DNA from: Sulfurimonas sp. RIFOXYD12_FULL_33_39
Lineage (GTDB): Bacteria > Campylobacterota > Campylobacteria > Campylobacterales > Sulfurimonadaceae
Length of the DNA: 64,000 nucleotides
Assembly: GCA_001829785.1 (NCBI GenBank)
Contig: MICF01000007.1
Location: 186,001 to 250,000, forward strand
Reading direction: 5' to 3'
Of this stretch, positions 30,143 to 36,679 are shown one piece after another (position 1 is the first letter of the stretch; every line of letters begins with the position of its first letter). The translations under genes were made by a program, and so were the position numbers. The notes below the pieces were generated by a model. It worked only from the letters and a program-made list of their open reading frames with translations. It made no database searches and was not told the origin of the DNA.

Positions 30143-30893
30143 AATTTACTCCTAATAATGTAATTTCCCCGCTCCATAAAGTACTTCCAAGGTCTATTTT
30201 CATATATCCAAGTGCAGCACTGTCATTTTGAACACCTCCTATATGCCCGATACTAGAATAGTTATATCCGTTAGTTCTGCCGGTAAACAGACCTGTGAAA
30301 GTAGCTTGTGTAGCTTTTGAAAAATCTTTAAAAGATATATCATAGCTTTGTGCTTCATTGCTGTTAGGTGTTACACTCATAGCTATATTTTGCTTTTGAT
30401 CTTGTCCGCCTTGAGTAACACTACCACCAAGATAACCATGTAGTGCATAAGAAAAGTTTTTCAATGTTAAACTATCCACGCCTGCGTATATATCTGGCTT
30501 ATTGTAATCCGTGGAAGAAGAGGTTTTACCTCTAATAAGTAGTCTAATTTCATCATAATTTACATCTGTAAACTCGTGTATTTGGATTCCGGACATGTTC
30601 GAAGTTGCTATTACTTCCCAACTACCAATTGGCGCACCGCCACCTGTTAAAGCATCAACTTGTTCTTTAGTATAGTACCTTGTATCGTGAGTATGTGTTG
30701 CTGTAGCTAAAGATATATTTCCTGTGCCTGCAATATTTTCGTTGTTGATTGTTTTTAGGTCGGATTGTACTAATATGTCTGTATCTGCGGCAAGATAGTC
30801 GGAATCGTGATTATGATTAACATCTGCTTTACCCAATAGAGCTGTTAATATATTTTTGATTTTATAAAAATAGTTTGTACTTGCTACACTCAT
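30135..30893 (-). CDS. Spike / receptor-binding protein with tail-fibre-like modules
   Basis: 252 residues. The N-terminal third has tail-fibre repeats: NHNHDSDYLAAD, then ATHTHDTRYYTKEQVDAL, the H-x-H-D...YYTK-x-x-VDAL pattern common in tailed-phage fibres, where paired histidines bind metal along a trimer. The C-terminal ~150 residues form a beta-rich head of unknown fold, probably the receptor-binding tip. It overlaps the preceding gene by four bases. In PM2 the vertex spike is P1; this would be its counterpart by role, not by similarity. Confidence 0.72.
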   Translation of the reverse strand: MSVASTNYFYKIKNILTALLGKADVNHNHDSDYLAADTDILVQSDLKTINNENIAGTGNISLATATHTHDTRYYTKEQVDALTGGGAPIGSWEVIATSNMSGIQIHEFTDVNYDEIRLLIRGKTSSSTDYNKPDIYAGVDSLTLKNFSYALHGYLGGSVTQGGQDQKQNIAMSVTPNSNEAQSYDISFKDFSKATQATFTGLFTGRTNGYNYSSIGHIGGVQNDSAALGYMKIDLGSTLWSGEITLLGVNYA

Positions 30894-31462
30894 GATTCAA
30901 CTCTTTTAACTTCTAAAACATTTAGAGTTATAGTCTCTGTTGGATGAGGATTATAAGCGTGGACTGCTCCCTCTGTCGTGATGTACTCTACACCTCCGAC
31001 TTCTATCCATGCACCCTCATTTCCGCTTGTAGTTGTGTTGTCTCCAAAAAAGATACCGTCTAAATTATCACTTTTTACACCTATGCGTAACTCTTTTCTC
31101 GTTGCATCTGCAGCAGATACAAGAACTGTAGTTCCCGGTGCAACTGCTAAGAGTGGTTTTGATTTGTTAACATTTGCTACTTCGATAGAAGTTTGAATAT
31201 TGACACCGCTTATATTCGACCTGCTATCAAATACCGAGCCTTTACCAAGGGACATTACCACATCTTGAGCAACTTCGCTATAAAGAGTAACTTTTGTAAA
31301 TTGTTCTGTAGTACCTCCCATGCCTTGCGTGCGCGTAATAATTGAACCATCATTAAATTGTATATAAACCGGGCTAGTGGCCGTTATAACATGAAATGTG
31401 TCTCCGTGAACATCAAAAGAAACCTTTTGACCAATCTCTAGTCGTGCTTTGTAATCATTCAT
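30890..31462 (-). CDS. Virion protein, beta-rich, possibly spike base or penton
   Basis: 190 residues starting MNDYKARLEIGQKVSFDV, one base after the previous stop, with GAGGGGG upstream; a longer in-frame start lies inside that gene. Sequence is strand-rich with few charged helices and no membrane span (HGDTFHVITATSPVYIQFND, then ISGVNIQTSIEV and a late ITLNVLEVKRVES). By its place before the spike gene it may be the vertex base. No family recognised. Confidence 0.6.
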   Translation of the reverse strand: MNDYKARLEIGQKVSFDVHGDTFHVITATSPVYIQFNDGSIITRTQGMGGTTEQFTKVTLYSEVAQDVVMSLGKGSVFDSRSNISGVNIQTSIEVANVNKSKPLLAVAPGTTVLVSAADATRKELRIGVKSDNLDGIFFGDNTTTSGNEGAWIEVGGVEYITTEGAVHAYNPHPTETITLNVLEVKRVES

Positions 31463-31463
31463 A

Positions 31464-32105
31464 TTATTTTCCCCCTCTTGCCAATAAATATAGTGCAACT
31501 ACAGCACTTATTGCATAACCGGCTTTTAGCATATTGTCCGATATCTGAGAGAGTGCTTGACTGGCTTCCGAGCGTGTAGAACTGTTTGCAAAGGCTAAAG
31601 CTTCGCTTACTTTTGCATTTGCCTGTTCATTTGAAGCATTAATAAACTTCATAGCACCGTTTCCAATCTCCGTGATAGTTTTCAGACTTGAGTCAAAGCT
31701 ATCTCCTGCAAAATCCAAACTCTCATTTACTGTACTATCTACGACACCCAAGCTGTCACTTACTACATCTTCTATAGCGTCAAGCGACTGTTTATTTAGT
31801 GTCTGAGCTAAATCATTGTTTGCCTCCAGAGCATCTTCCATAAAGTCCATACCTGAATCAATAGTTGCAGTCGTAATTTTTCCTGCAACCGTTAGAGCAG
31901 TTGAACTGAACTCTCCGGCTTTATCAATTGCTCCCATATCCGTAACACTTACATGTGATGTTGCACCTGCTCCTATATCAAGATTGATATTGCCGCCGAT
32001 AATACCGCCGTCTTGAGCTTGTCTGTAGTCGCTTAAATCTGTATTAGTCTCATTTGTGGTGTTATTTGTAGTACTTGCATTGGAACTAGAACTTTTTCCA
32101 CCCAT
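31464..32105 (-). CDS. Long helical virion protein with C-terminal membrane helix
   Basis: 213 residues: a Ser/Thr/Asn-rich start (MGGKSSSSNASTTNNTTNET), a Gly/Ile-rich turn, a long amphipathic helical region with regular D/S/A spacing (residues ~70-190), and a C-terminal membrane helix (YAISAVVALYLLARGGK). This looks like a stalk that ties an outer structure to the inner virion membrane. Not recognised as a named family. Confidence 0.65.
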   Translation of the reverse strand: MGGKSSSSNASTTNNTTNETNTDLSDYRQAQDGGIIGGNINLDIGAGATSHVSVTDMGAIDKAGEFSSTALTVAGKITTATIDSGMDFMEDALEANNDLAQTLNKQSLDAIEDVVSDSLGVVDSTVNESLDFAGDSFDSSLKTITEIGNGAMKFINASNEQANAKVSEALAFANSSTRSEASQALSQISDNMLKAGYAISAVVALYLLARGGK

Positions 32106-32106
32106 T

Positions 32107-32472
32107 TTAGAACTCCTTTTTTAATATATATTCATCGTTTTCAAATTTGTAAACGAAAAAACCTAAAGACTCATAAATCCTTACGAGTCCTTTATTAACA
32201 ACATGTGTTCGTATTGACCTGATATCATTGTTAATACAAAACTCACATAGAAATTTAACCGCAGGTCTAAGTCCACGCCCGACCCCGATAACTAGCACCA
32301 ACTCGGTATTTTCTAGCCTTGTGACTAGATATCCCGAGTAGGGTGCTTTTAATCTCCATAATTGAGAGATACCGCTTTGAATCTCACTTACAATCAAGTC
32401 CGTATATCCGCGTGAAGCTAAATCAATTTTTGATTTAACTTCATTTGATACCGTTTTAATCTCCGTAAACAT
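32107..32472 (-). CDS. GNAT-like acetyltransferase-fold protein in the virion operon
   Basis: 121 residues. LVIGVGRGLRPAVKFLCEFC resembles the acetyl-CoA loop region of GNAT proteins, and VNKGLVRIYESLGFFVYKFE the late helix-strand motif (N-x-x-x-x-x-YE-x-LGF). It sits one base from each neighbour in the structural block, so it is probably made together with capsid proteins. Target and activity are unknown; a structural role for a GNAT fold is possible. Confidence 0.6.
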   Translation of the reverse strand: MFTEIKTVSNEVKSKIDLASRGYTDLIVSEIQSGISQLWRLKAPYSGYLVTRLENTELVLVIGVGRGLRPAVKFLCEFCINNDIRSIRTHVVNKGLVRIYESLGFFVYKFENDEYILKKEF

Positions 32473-32697
32473 TTAAAGCTTCTCGTATGCAACATAAAGA
32501 GCCAATACAGCTATTAATGCACCGATTAAAAACTGGTCGCTCACTTTTGCATTTGGATTAGTTTTACCACCGAAATATTTATCTCCCGTGGTAACACCGC
32601 CTCCGCCGCTGTAGCTACTTCCTGCAGCACTTTCTGCATCTCCAAATTCAGGAGTTATTCCACCTTCGCCGCCTGCTAAATCACCAAAAGTAAACAT
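32473..32697 (-). CDS. Gly-rich small virion membrane protein (74 aa)
   Basis: Start chosen at the ATG giving MFTFGDLAGGEGG, with AAAGG in front; a longer frame runs back into the preceding gene and is not supported. A flexible Gly/Ser-rich N-terminal half (SSYSGGGGVTTGDKYFGG) precedes one C-terminal membrane helix (FLIGALIAVLALYVAYEKL). Similar in plan to the 97-residue protein encoded upstream. Probably an internal-membrane virion protein. Confidence 0.6.
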   Translation of the reverse strand: MFTFGDLAGGEGGITPEFGDAESAAGSSYSGGGGVTTGDKYFGGKTNPNAKVSDQFLIGALIAVLALYVAYEKL

Positions 32698-32698
32698 C

Positions 32699-32836
32699 TT
32701 AAGCCTTTTTGTAAATGTAGTAAATAGCACCGCCCGCGAGTGCCAATGTAGCAAGTCTAGAAGCTGCAGAGCTTGCCACGAAAACAGTTCCGCCGCCTAC
32801 AAATGCACCTGTGCCTAAAGCTAATAAAAGAGGCAT
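32699..32836 (-). CDS. 45-residue glycine-rich membrane protein
   Basis: MPLLLALGTGAFVGGGTVFV begins a protein that is nearly all hydrophobic or glycine, with a second hydrophobic stretch LATLALAGGAIYYIYKKA. It starts two bases after the stop of the 97-residue gene and ends one base before the next start, so the position supports a real gene. Likely a minor virion membrane protein. Confidence 0.6.
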   Translation of the reverse strand: MPLLLALGTGAFVGGGTVFVASSAASRLATLALAGGAIYYIYKKA

Positions 32837-32838
32837 AG

Positions 32839-33132
32839 TTACAACTTCTTAACTAAAATAGCAAGAACTACGACACCGACTAGACCGCCTATAACAAGCT
32901 CTTTATTATTTGTTATAAAATCAGTACCGCTTAAAGCACTGTCTTTGGGTGCAACCGTAGTATCTTGTACCTTTTCGGGCGTATTTGCCGTGTATTTATT
33001 AAAAAGGTCGGATATCGCACTGTCGGGAATTTTATCTACAACACGATTTAAAAGACCCGTCGTATCTTCATACAGAGTATCAAGAAAGCCAAATAATCCG
33101 CCGTCGTCTGTTTGTTCTATTGTTTTACTCAT
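32839..33132 (-). CDS. Small virion membrane protein (97 aa)
   Basis: Acidic soluble N-terminal part (residues 1-70, TDDGGLFGFLDTLYEDTTG and following) and one C-terminal membrane helix (LVIGGLVGVVVLAILVKKL). AAAGG precedes the ATG. It follows the capsid gene directly after a hairpin. Consistent with the internal-membrane proteins of PM2-like virions; no specific family seen. Confidence 0.65.
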   Translation of the reverse strand: MSKTIEQTDDGGLFGFLDTLYEDTTGLLNRVVDKIPDSAISDLFNKYTANTPEKVQDTTVAPKDSALSGTDFITNNKELVIGGLVGVVVLAILVKKL

Positions 33133-33148
33133 ATTTCAGCCTTTGGAA

Positions 33149-33170
33149 ATTAGGCGATTAATCGCCTAAT
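33149..33170 (-). terminator. Perfect 22-base palindrome over the capsid stop codon
   Basis: ATTAGGCGATT joined to its own reverse complement. In RNA it folds as a 9-bp stem (ATTAGGCGA / TCGCCTAAT) with loop TTAA, covering the capsid gene stop codon. Only a short T pair follows on the minus strand, so it is more likely a partial terminator or processing/stability element that sets capsid over downstream expression. Confidence 0.55.
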
Positions 33171-33988
33171 CGTCCGAGATTTTCAGTTAAAATCGTGATA
33201 TTGCTTGCACCCGTCATTTCAAGTTTATATCTCAAATCGTGTACCTGTAGCAAACTTAGAGGGTCGCCTCCGTAACCGCCTTCGGTTCTATCAACTACGA
33301 TATAACCGCTTTGAGGTTTACGAACTCCGTCAGTCTGTATCATCTCATTTAGAGCTTTTGAGCGTTCAAACACTGTGTATCCGTTACGCTCAATCGTAAC
33401 CTTAGAGATACTGTTTACATCAGGAATAAATACGATACGGTTTTGAGCCATGGAAGTAGAGTTTCCGCGAGGCAGGTCGGAAATTGCAAACTCTCCCGCA
33501 CCTGTAGGGGAGTAATTAAACTTTCCACGATGTAAAATCGTTCCTGCACCGCCGACTAGTGTATCACTCTGCAAAGCAGTCATACTTAGTACCGGGGCGA
33601 CTGCCAATGCATCGATATCTATCTCAACCGTAACGGAAGTTATGGAAACACCTGTTTTAGGGTCGATAGAACCCGTGTTAAGAGCCGTCTCTATCTCTGC
33701 AGGAACTGTTTTTAATTTATATCTGTCAAACGGGATGGTAAGTGTTCCGTTCGCGGCTGCTCTACCGTCAAATTTATTCATGGTATCACACTCGACGCCG
33801 CTGTATCTATGTATAACTTTACCGTTTACGATTACGCGGATTTCATTCATGTGCAATAATGCAAATGTAGTACCGCTGTATGTTAAATATAAAGCGTGAT
33901 ATCGTCTTCCGATAGGAAGTTTGAAAGTTGCCGTTTGTCCTGCTCCTACACCTTGCGGCGAGGGCATTCTTACTGAAATTCTTGCCAT
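33158..33988 (-). CDS. Major capsid protein, PM2 P2-like double jelly roll
   Basis: 276 residues, close to the PM2 P2 length. The N terminus MARISVRMPSPQGVGAGQTA and following TFKLPIGRRYHALYLTYSG matches the remembered pattern of P2-family proteins (PSP-x-GV-x-x-GQTAT, then LPIG-x-x-Y). Strand-rich throughout, with two halves split near FKL-type turns at residues ~130-150, as expected for two jelly rolls. GRAAANGTLTIPF and SKVTIERNGYTVFERSKALN are typical. It forms pseudo-hexameric trimers around a membrane in relatives. A structure prediction would settle it. Confidence 0.85.
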   Translation of the reverse strand: MARISVRMPSPQGVGAGQTATFKLPIGRRYHALYLTYSGTTFALLHMNEIRVIVNGKVIHRYSGVECDTMNKFDGRAAANGTLTIPFDRYKLKTVPAEIETALNTGSIDPKTGVSITSVTVEIDIDALAVAPVLSMTALQSDTLVGGAGTILHRGKFNYSPTGAGEFAISDLPRGNSTSMAQNRIVFIPDVNSISKVTIERNGYTVFERSKALNEMIQTDGVRKPQSGYIVVDRTEGGYGGDPLSLLQVHDLRYKLEMTGASNITILTENLGRLGD

Positions 33989-33997
33989 AATTTACCC

Positions 33998-34105
33998 TTA
34001 ACCGTAAATCATGTCTTTTAGAGGCTCTAAAGCGTCCACTCTGTTGATAGCCGTTAGGGCTACAAATACAATTCCGATTGTCATTAACTGTGTTTTTGTT
34101 GGCAT
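33998..34105 (-). CDS. 35-residue membrane peptide ahead of the capsid gene
   Basis: MPTKTQLMTIGIVFVALTAI starts a single-span peptide ending LEPLKDMIYG. It begins right after a leader that is duplicated elsewhere in the element and stops nine bases before the capsid ATG. Likely a minor virion membrane protein made with the capsid. Confidence 0.6.
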   Translation of the reverse strand: MPTKTQLMTIGIVFVALTAINRVDALEPLKDMIYG

Positions 34106-34157
34106 TTTATATATCCTTTAAACGTGCTTTTAAACGTCTTTTTTGATTTGTTTTACA
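34106..34157 (-). promoter_or_regulatory. Leader A of the capsid unit
   Basis: On the minus strand it runs TGTAAAACAAATCAAAAAAG, two CGTTTAAA boxes 12 bases apart (34136-34129 and 34124-34117), then AAAGGAT and the ATG. Leader B at 35881-35931 has almost the same order, spacing and ends. It is probably a promoter/operator with the ribosome site of a late unit. Confidence 0.6.
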
Positions 34158-34196
34158 CACATTGGAAACCTATTTTTTAAGAGACTAGGACTCATT

Positions 34197-34289
34197 TTAT
34201 ATCTTTAATTTTGGTTTTATGAAAATTTCCCAAATAGATGTGGAAATTAAACTAATTATTACTGCCTGAACTATTGTTTTTGTTTTCAT
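34197..34289 (-). CDS. 30-residue membrane peptide after the ATPase
   Basis: MKTKTIVQAVIISLISTSIW then EIFIKPKLKI: one membrane helix with a basic tail. AAGGAGG stands upstream, 16 bases away, with AGAGAG closer. It fills the gap between the ATPase gene and leader A. Small but with plausible translation signals; could be a virion membrane peptide. Confidence 0.45.
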   Translation of the reverse strand: MKTKTIVQAVIISLISTSIWEIFIKPKLKI

Positions 34290-34321
34290 TTCATCTCTCT
34301 TTTAACCTCCTTTTTTGTGGT

Positions 34322-34957
34322 CTAAAGTACATGAGCCACTCTGCTTGAAACTCCCAAAATATGGGGCTTAAAATCTTCATCTATCATCAGAAAATGAAAC
34401 TTTTGCAGGTTTTCCGCCGTTTGTACATACTCTTTACCGATGTATTGAGCTATATATTTTTTATCGTTTGGCTCTCTTACTCTCGAGAAAAAAACTACAT
34501 CAGTTTGACTTGTCAAGTTCCTTGAGATATTCGCACTTCGCCTCGAGGTCGTAAATATATCAATCTCATTATGACGACCGTAATGGATAATCTGATAAAA
34601 ACTAGCTTTTCGTGTCATTGTAGGCGGTGCAAACATATCTATCTCATCAACTAAGAAAGATATCTTTTTCATTTTATAAACAAGTGCCGCCAGCTCTTCA
34701 AAGCTCTCTTCATCAAGACCGTTGACTACAAGCTGCAGTTTACAACGATAGAACTCTTTGCGATTGCCGGAGTTTAAAATATACTTCCTAAAGTGTCCTA
34801 CATTTTTAAAGTGTCTGCGATACTCTTTAGGCTCATACTGATAACGCGGGTCTGCTATGATGCACGGCTTTTTATTAAGCAATATTAAAAGCTCCGTAAG
34901 CTTCGTTTTACCGTAGCCTTTGTGACCGATTATCGAGTATATTTTATTTTGAATCAT
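34322..34957 (-). CDS. Genome-packaging ATPase (FtsK/HerA type, PM2 P9-like)
   Basis: 211 residues. Walker A GHKGYGKT at residues 11-18, Walker B FLVDEID at 101-107, and TTSRRSANISRNLTSQTDVV, the arginine/polar sensor stretch of FtsK-HerA motors; VFFSRVREPNDKKYI follows. Size and layout match the small packaging ATPases of membrane-containing phages (PM2 P9, PRD1 P9), which are always near the capsid gene, as here. A Zot-like filamentous-phage ATPase is the main alternative, but the capsid partner argues for packaging. Confidence 0.85.
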   Translation of the reverse strand: MIQNKIYSIIGHKGYGKTKLTELLILLNKKPCIIADPRYQYEPKEYRRHFKNVGHFRKYILNSGNRKEFYRCKLQLVVNGLDEESFEELAALVYKMKKISFLVDEIDMFAPPTMTRKASFYQIIHYGRHNEIDIFTTSRRSANISRNLTSQTDVVFFSRVREPNDKKYIAQYIGKEYVQTAENLQKFHFLMIDEDFKPHILGVSSRVAHVL

Positions 34958-35537
34958 CGGCTTTATTCTTTTTTACATGTAGAAATTTATTTTTTAGCTT
35001 TTGGATTAGTCCGGGAGCATTTTTAAAACCTACAAGACTGTCAAAAAGAAGCGCAGCACCCGAGATATAAAGCAGGGCGATAGAAGACTTGTTTATATCC
35101 ATCTGACCGTTTTTTACTTTATCGTCCGCATATACGACCGCTTGTTTTTTGAAAACTTCACTAGCCATTGCATTTAAAGGCTCTCCGTCACGGTTTTGTT
35201 TCATAGCAGATAGCATCATTAAAGCAGTTGAGATAAACTGCTCCGTTTCACTCTCCGTTCTTGCAGCTCTCGCATGTGTCTCTTTTTCTTCCAGGTCCGT
35301 CACACCTTTACCGAGAATCAAATCGCATAATTCCGCTTTAGCTGTTTTTTCCAAAGTCTTGAGTGTTTTTGTGGAGTAGGGCTGTGCCATCTTTGCAAGC
35401 TCTTTGCCCGTAAGCTCCATCAACTGATTACGATTTAATTTACTGCTATCTTGTCCATCATTGAACTGTCCGTCAATATCCAATTCTGTTTCGTTAACCG
35501 CCCCGTTAAGCGTTCCGTTATCTCTACCGTTACCCAT
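34944..35537 (-). CDS. Virion-associated membrane protein (197 aa)
   Basis: Gly/Asn/Asp-rich start, a helical middle (LMELTGKELAKMAQPYSTKT, later EQFISTALMMLSAMKQ), then one membrane helix near residues 152-168 (SIALLYISGAALLFDSLVGF) and a basic tail KKNKADDSK. It overlaps the ATPase by 14 bases and the 116-residue gene by eight, so it is co-translated with the packaging motor and may anchor it in the membrane. Family not recognised. Confidence 0.62.
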   Translation of the reverse strand: MGNGRDNGTLNGAVNETELDIDGQFNDGQDSSKLNRNQLMELTGKELAKMAQPYSTKTLKTLEKTAKAELCDLILGKGVTDLEEKETHARAARTESETEQFISTALMMLSAMKQNRDGEPLNAMASEVFKKQAVVYADDKVKNGQMDINKSSIALLYISGAALLFDSLVGFKNAPGLIQKLKNKFLHVKKNKADDSK

Positions 35538-35880
35538 GATTTTGCTCCGTGATATCGTTCTGGACGGCTTGCGGGCGGTTTTGGGTTAAAAGAAGAGTCG
35601 CAGCACCTAAAGCAAGAACTCCGAAAATGATAATCGGGAATATGCCAAAGCCTTTTTTATCTTCCTCTTCATCTTCAAGTGGAATTTCTTCTGCAACATC
35701 CTCCGCATCACTTGCAAGTGATAGCTTTTCGTCTATGAGTTTATTAACTGTTCTCTCAAGCTCTTTAGATGTTAAGATATCTGCAATATCATCATCACTA
35801 TTTTTTTCTTCGGGTGGAGTAGATTCCACTTCGTTTTTTTCTTCGAGTTGTTCTAACTCTTCATCTTTTTCTTTTGTCAT
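35530..35880 (-). CDS. Acidic single-span membrane protein (116 aa)
   Basis: First ~80 residues are very acidic (ELEQLEEKNEVES, EEIPLEDEEEDKK), followed by one membrane helix (GIFPIIIFGVLALGAATLLL) and a short tail. It is the first gene behind leader B. The plan suits a virion membrane protein whose acidic arm lies in the virion or contacts basic partners. No family recognised. Confidence 0.62.
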   Translation of the reverse strand: MTKEKDEELEQLEEKNEVESTPPEEKNSDDDIADILTSKELERTVNKLIDEKLSLASDAEDVAEEIPLEDEEEDKKGFGIFPIIIFGVLALGAATLLLTQNRPQAVQNDITEQNHG

Positions 35881-35931
35881 TTTGTTAATCCTTTAAATAT
35901 GCGTTTAAACATTTTTTTTGATTGTTTTACA
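35881..35931 (-). promoter_or_regulatory. Leader B of the membrane-protein/ATPase unit
   Basis: Minus strand: TGTAAAACAATCAAAAAAAA, then GTTTAAAC and TATTTAAA boxes whose TTTAAA cores are 12 bases apart, then AAAGGAT and the ATG of the 116-residue gene. It is a near copy of leader A, 1.8 kb away. Confidence 0.6.
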
Positions 35932-35971
35932 TCTTTCGACAACCTTTAAAAGGTAAAAGTAACTTATCGGT

Positions 35972-36166
35972 TTATTTGCAAATTTCTTTTACATCCTCGA
36001 TAGTTATTCGCTTTAATTGACCTTTTTTATCTTGAATTATAACTTCAATGATTCCGCTGTTCTTGAAAAATGGAAGCGGCTTATTTACTCCGATAACTAG
36101 CCACTTTTTAGCTCTCTCTGAAACATTTATTTTGATAAAATCGCCTCTTTTTGCTTTTAACATCAC
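35972..36166 (-). CDS. 64-residue soluble protein of the early unit
   Basis: Basic, strand-rich protein (KRGDFIKINVSERAKKWLVI, then VIIQDKKGQLKRITIEDVKE) with the look of a small SH3/OB barrel. It overlaps the lipoprotein gene by four bases. No family recognised; could bind nucleic acid by its charge, but nothing proves it. Confidence 0.55.
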   Translation of the reverse strand: MMLKAKRGDFIKINVSERAKKWLVIGVNKPLPFFKNSGIIEVIIQDKKGQLKRITIEDVKEICK

Positions 36167-36351
36167 TTATCCTTTGTACTATTATTGTCATTTAACAAAT
36201 ACTCTTTAGTGTCTTTGTATGTTTTGAGTATTCCGCCTACATCTTCCGCGACCGCCGCACCGACTGCAATCGAACTCACTATGGTTGCACCGCTTATCGC
36301 ACATCCGCTAAAACTTAAAGCCATTGCTAGCGGTATTATCGTTTTATACAT
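36163..36351 (-). CDS. Small lipoprotein (62 aa)
   Basis: Signal peptide MYKTIIPLAMALSFSGC with a lipobox LSFSGC, so cleavage would leave a lipidated cysteine at 17. The mature part is short and rich in Ala/Gly/Val with a polar tail. In phages, small lipoproteins serve as outer-membrane spanins or exclusion factors; either is possible here. It lies between the PLA2-like gene and a 64-residue gene. Confidence 0.68.
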   Translation of the reverse strand: MYKTIIPLAMALSFSGCAISGATIVSSIAVGAAVAEDVGGILKTYKDTKEYLLNDNNSTKDK

Positions 36352-36352
36352 T

Positions 36353-36679
36353 TTAAACCTTTCCGTATCGAAATAAACACGCTGTAGAAGCTACCAATGT
36401 TATAGAGTATCTCCCGACTATATTATGTTTTTTCAAGCACTTTATAAATGCTTTTGTTGAGCAATTTTCATCATGCTTCTCACAACAGTTGCCTATATAA
36501 ATCTTTCTCATTTTCGGTATATAAAACCGACCTAAATACCATTGAAGCCAATACTCGGGAAATCCCGTACACCAATCGGTTTTTTTATCTTCCGATGCTT
36601 TTTTTTCGCTTGATGGTAGAGTAGGGGAGTGGCTAGAACCATCTAAAATAGGGGTTTTAGTCATTTTCATTTTTCTCAT
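36353..36679 (-). CDS. Cys-rich protein with a phospholipase-A2-like CCxxHD motif
   Basis: 108 residues, with three possible starts (36679, 36670, 36664), each overlapping the end of the upstream gene. After a polar N terminus comes DWCTGFPEYW, then IGNCCEKHDENC at 62-73. C65-C66-x-x-H69-D70 fits the phospholipase A2 catalytic His-Asp motif, though the following cysteine is one residue later than in the classical C-C-x-x-H-x-x-C pattern. More cysteines (37, 81, 101) could form disulfides; the C terminus is hydrophobic. It could act on membranes during entry or lysis. Enzyme activity is inferred only. Confidence 0.55.
   Translation of the reverse strand: MRKMKMTKTPILDGSSHSPTLPSSEKKASEDKKTDWCTGFPEYWLQWYLGRFYIPKMRKIYIGNCCEKHDENCSTKAFIKCLKKHNIVGRYSITLVASTACLFRYGKV

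Noticed and set aside
34322-34957. Filamentous phage Zot-like protein
   Set aside because: The Walker A and size would allow it, but the neighbouring capsid is a PM2-like protein of 276 residues and no small pVIII-like coat/pIII set is present.
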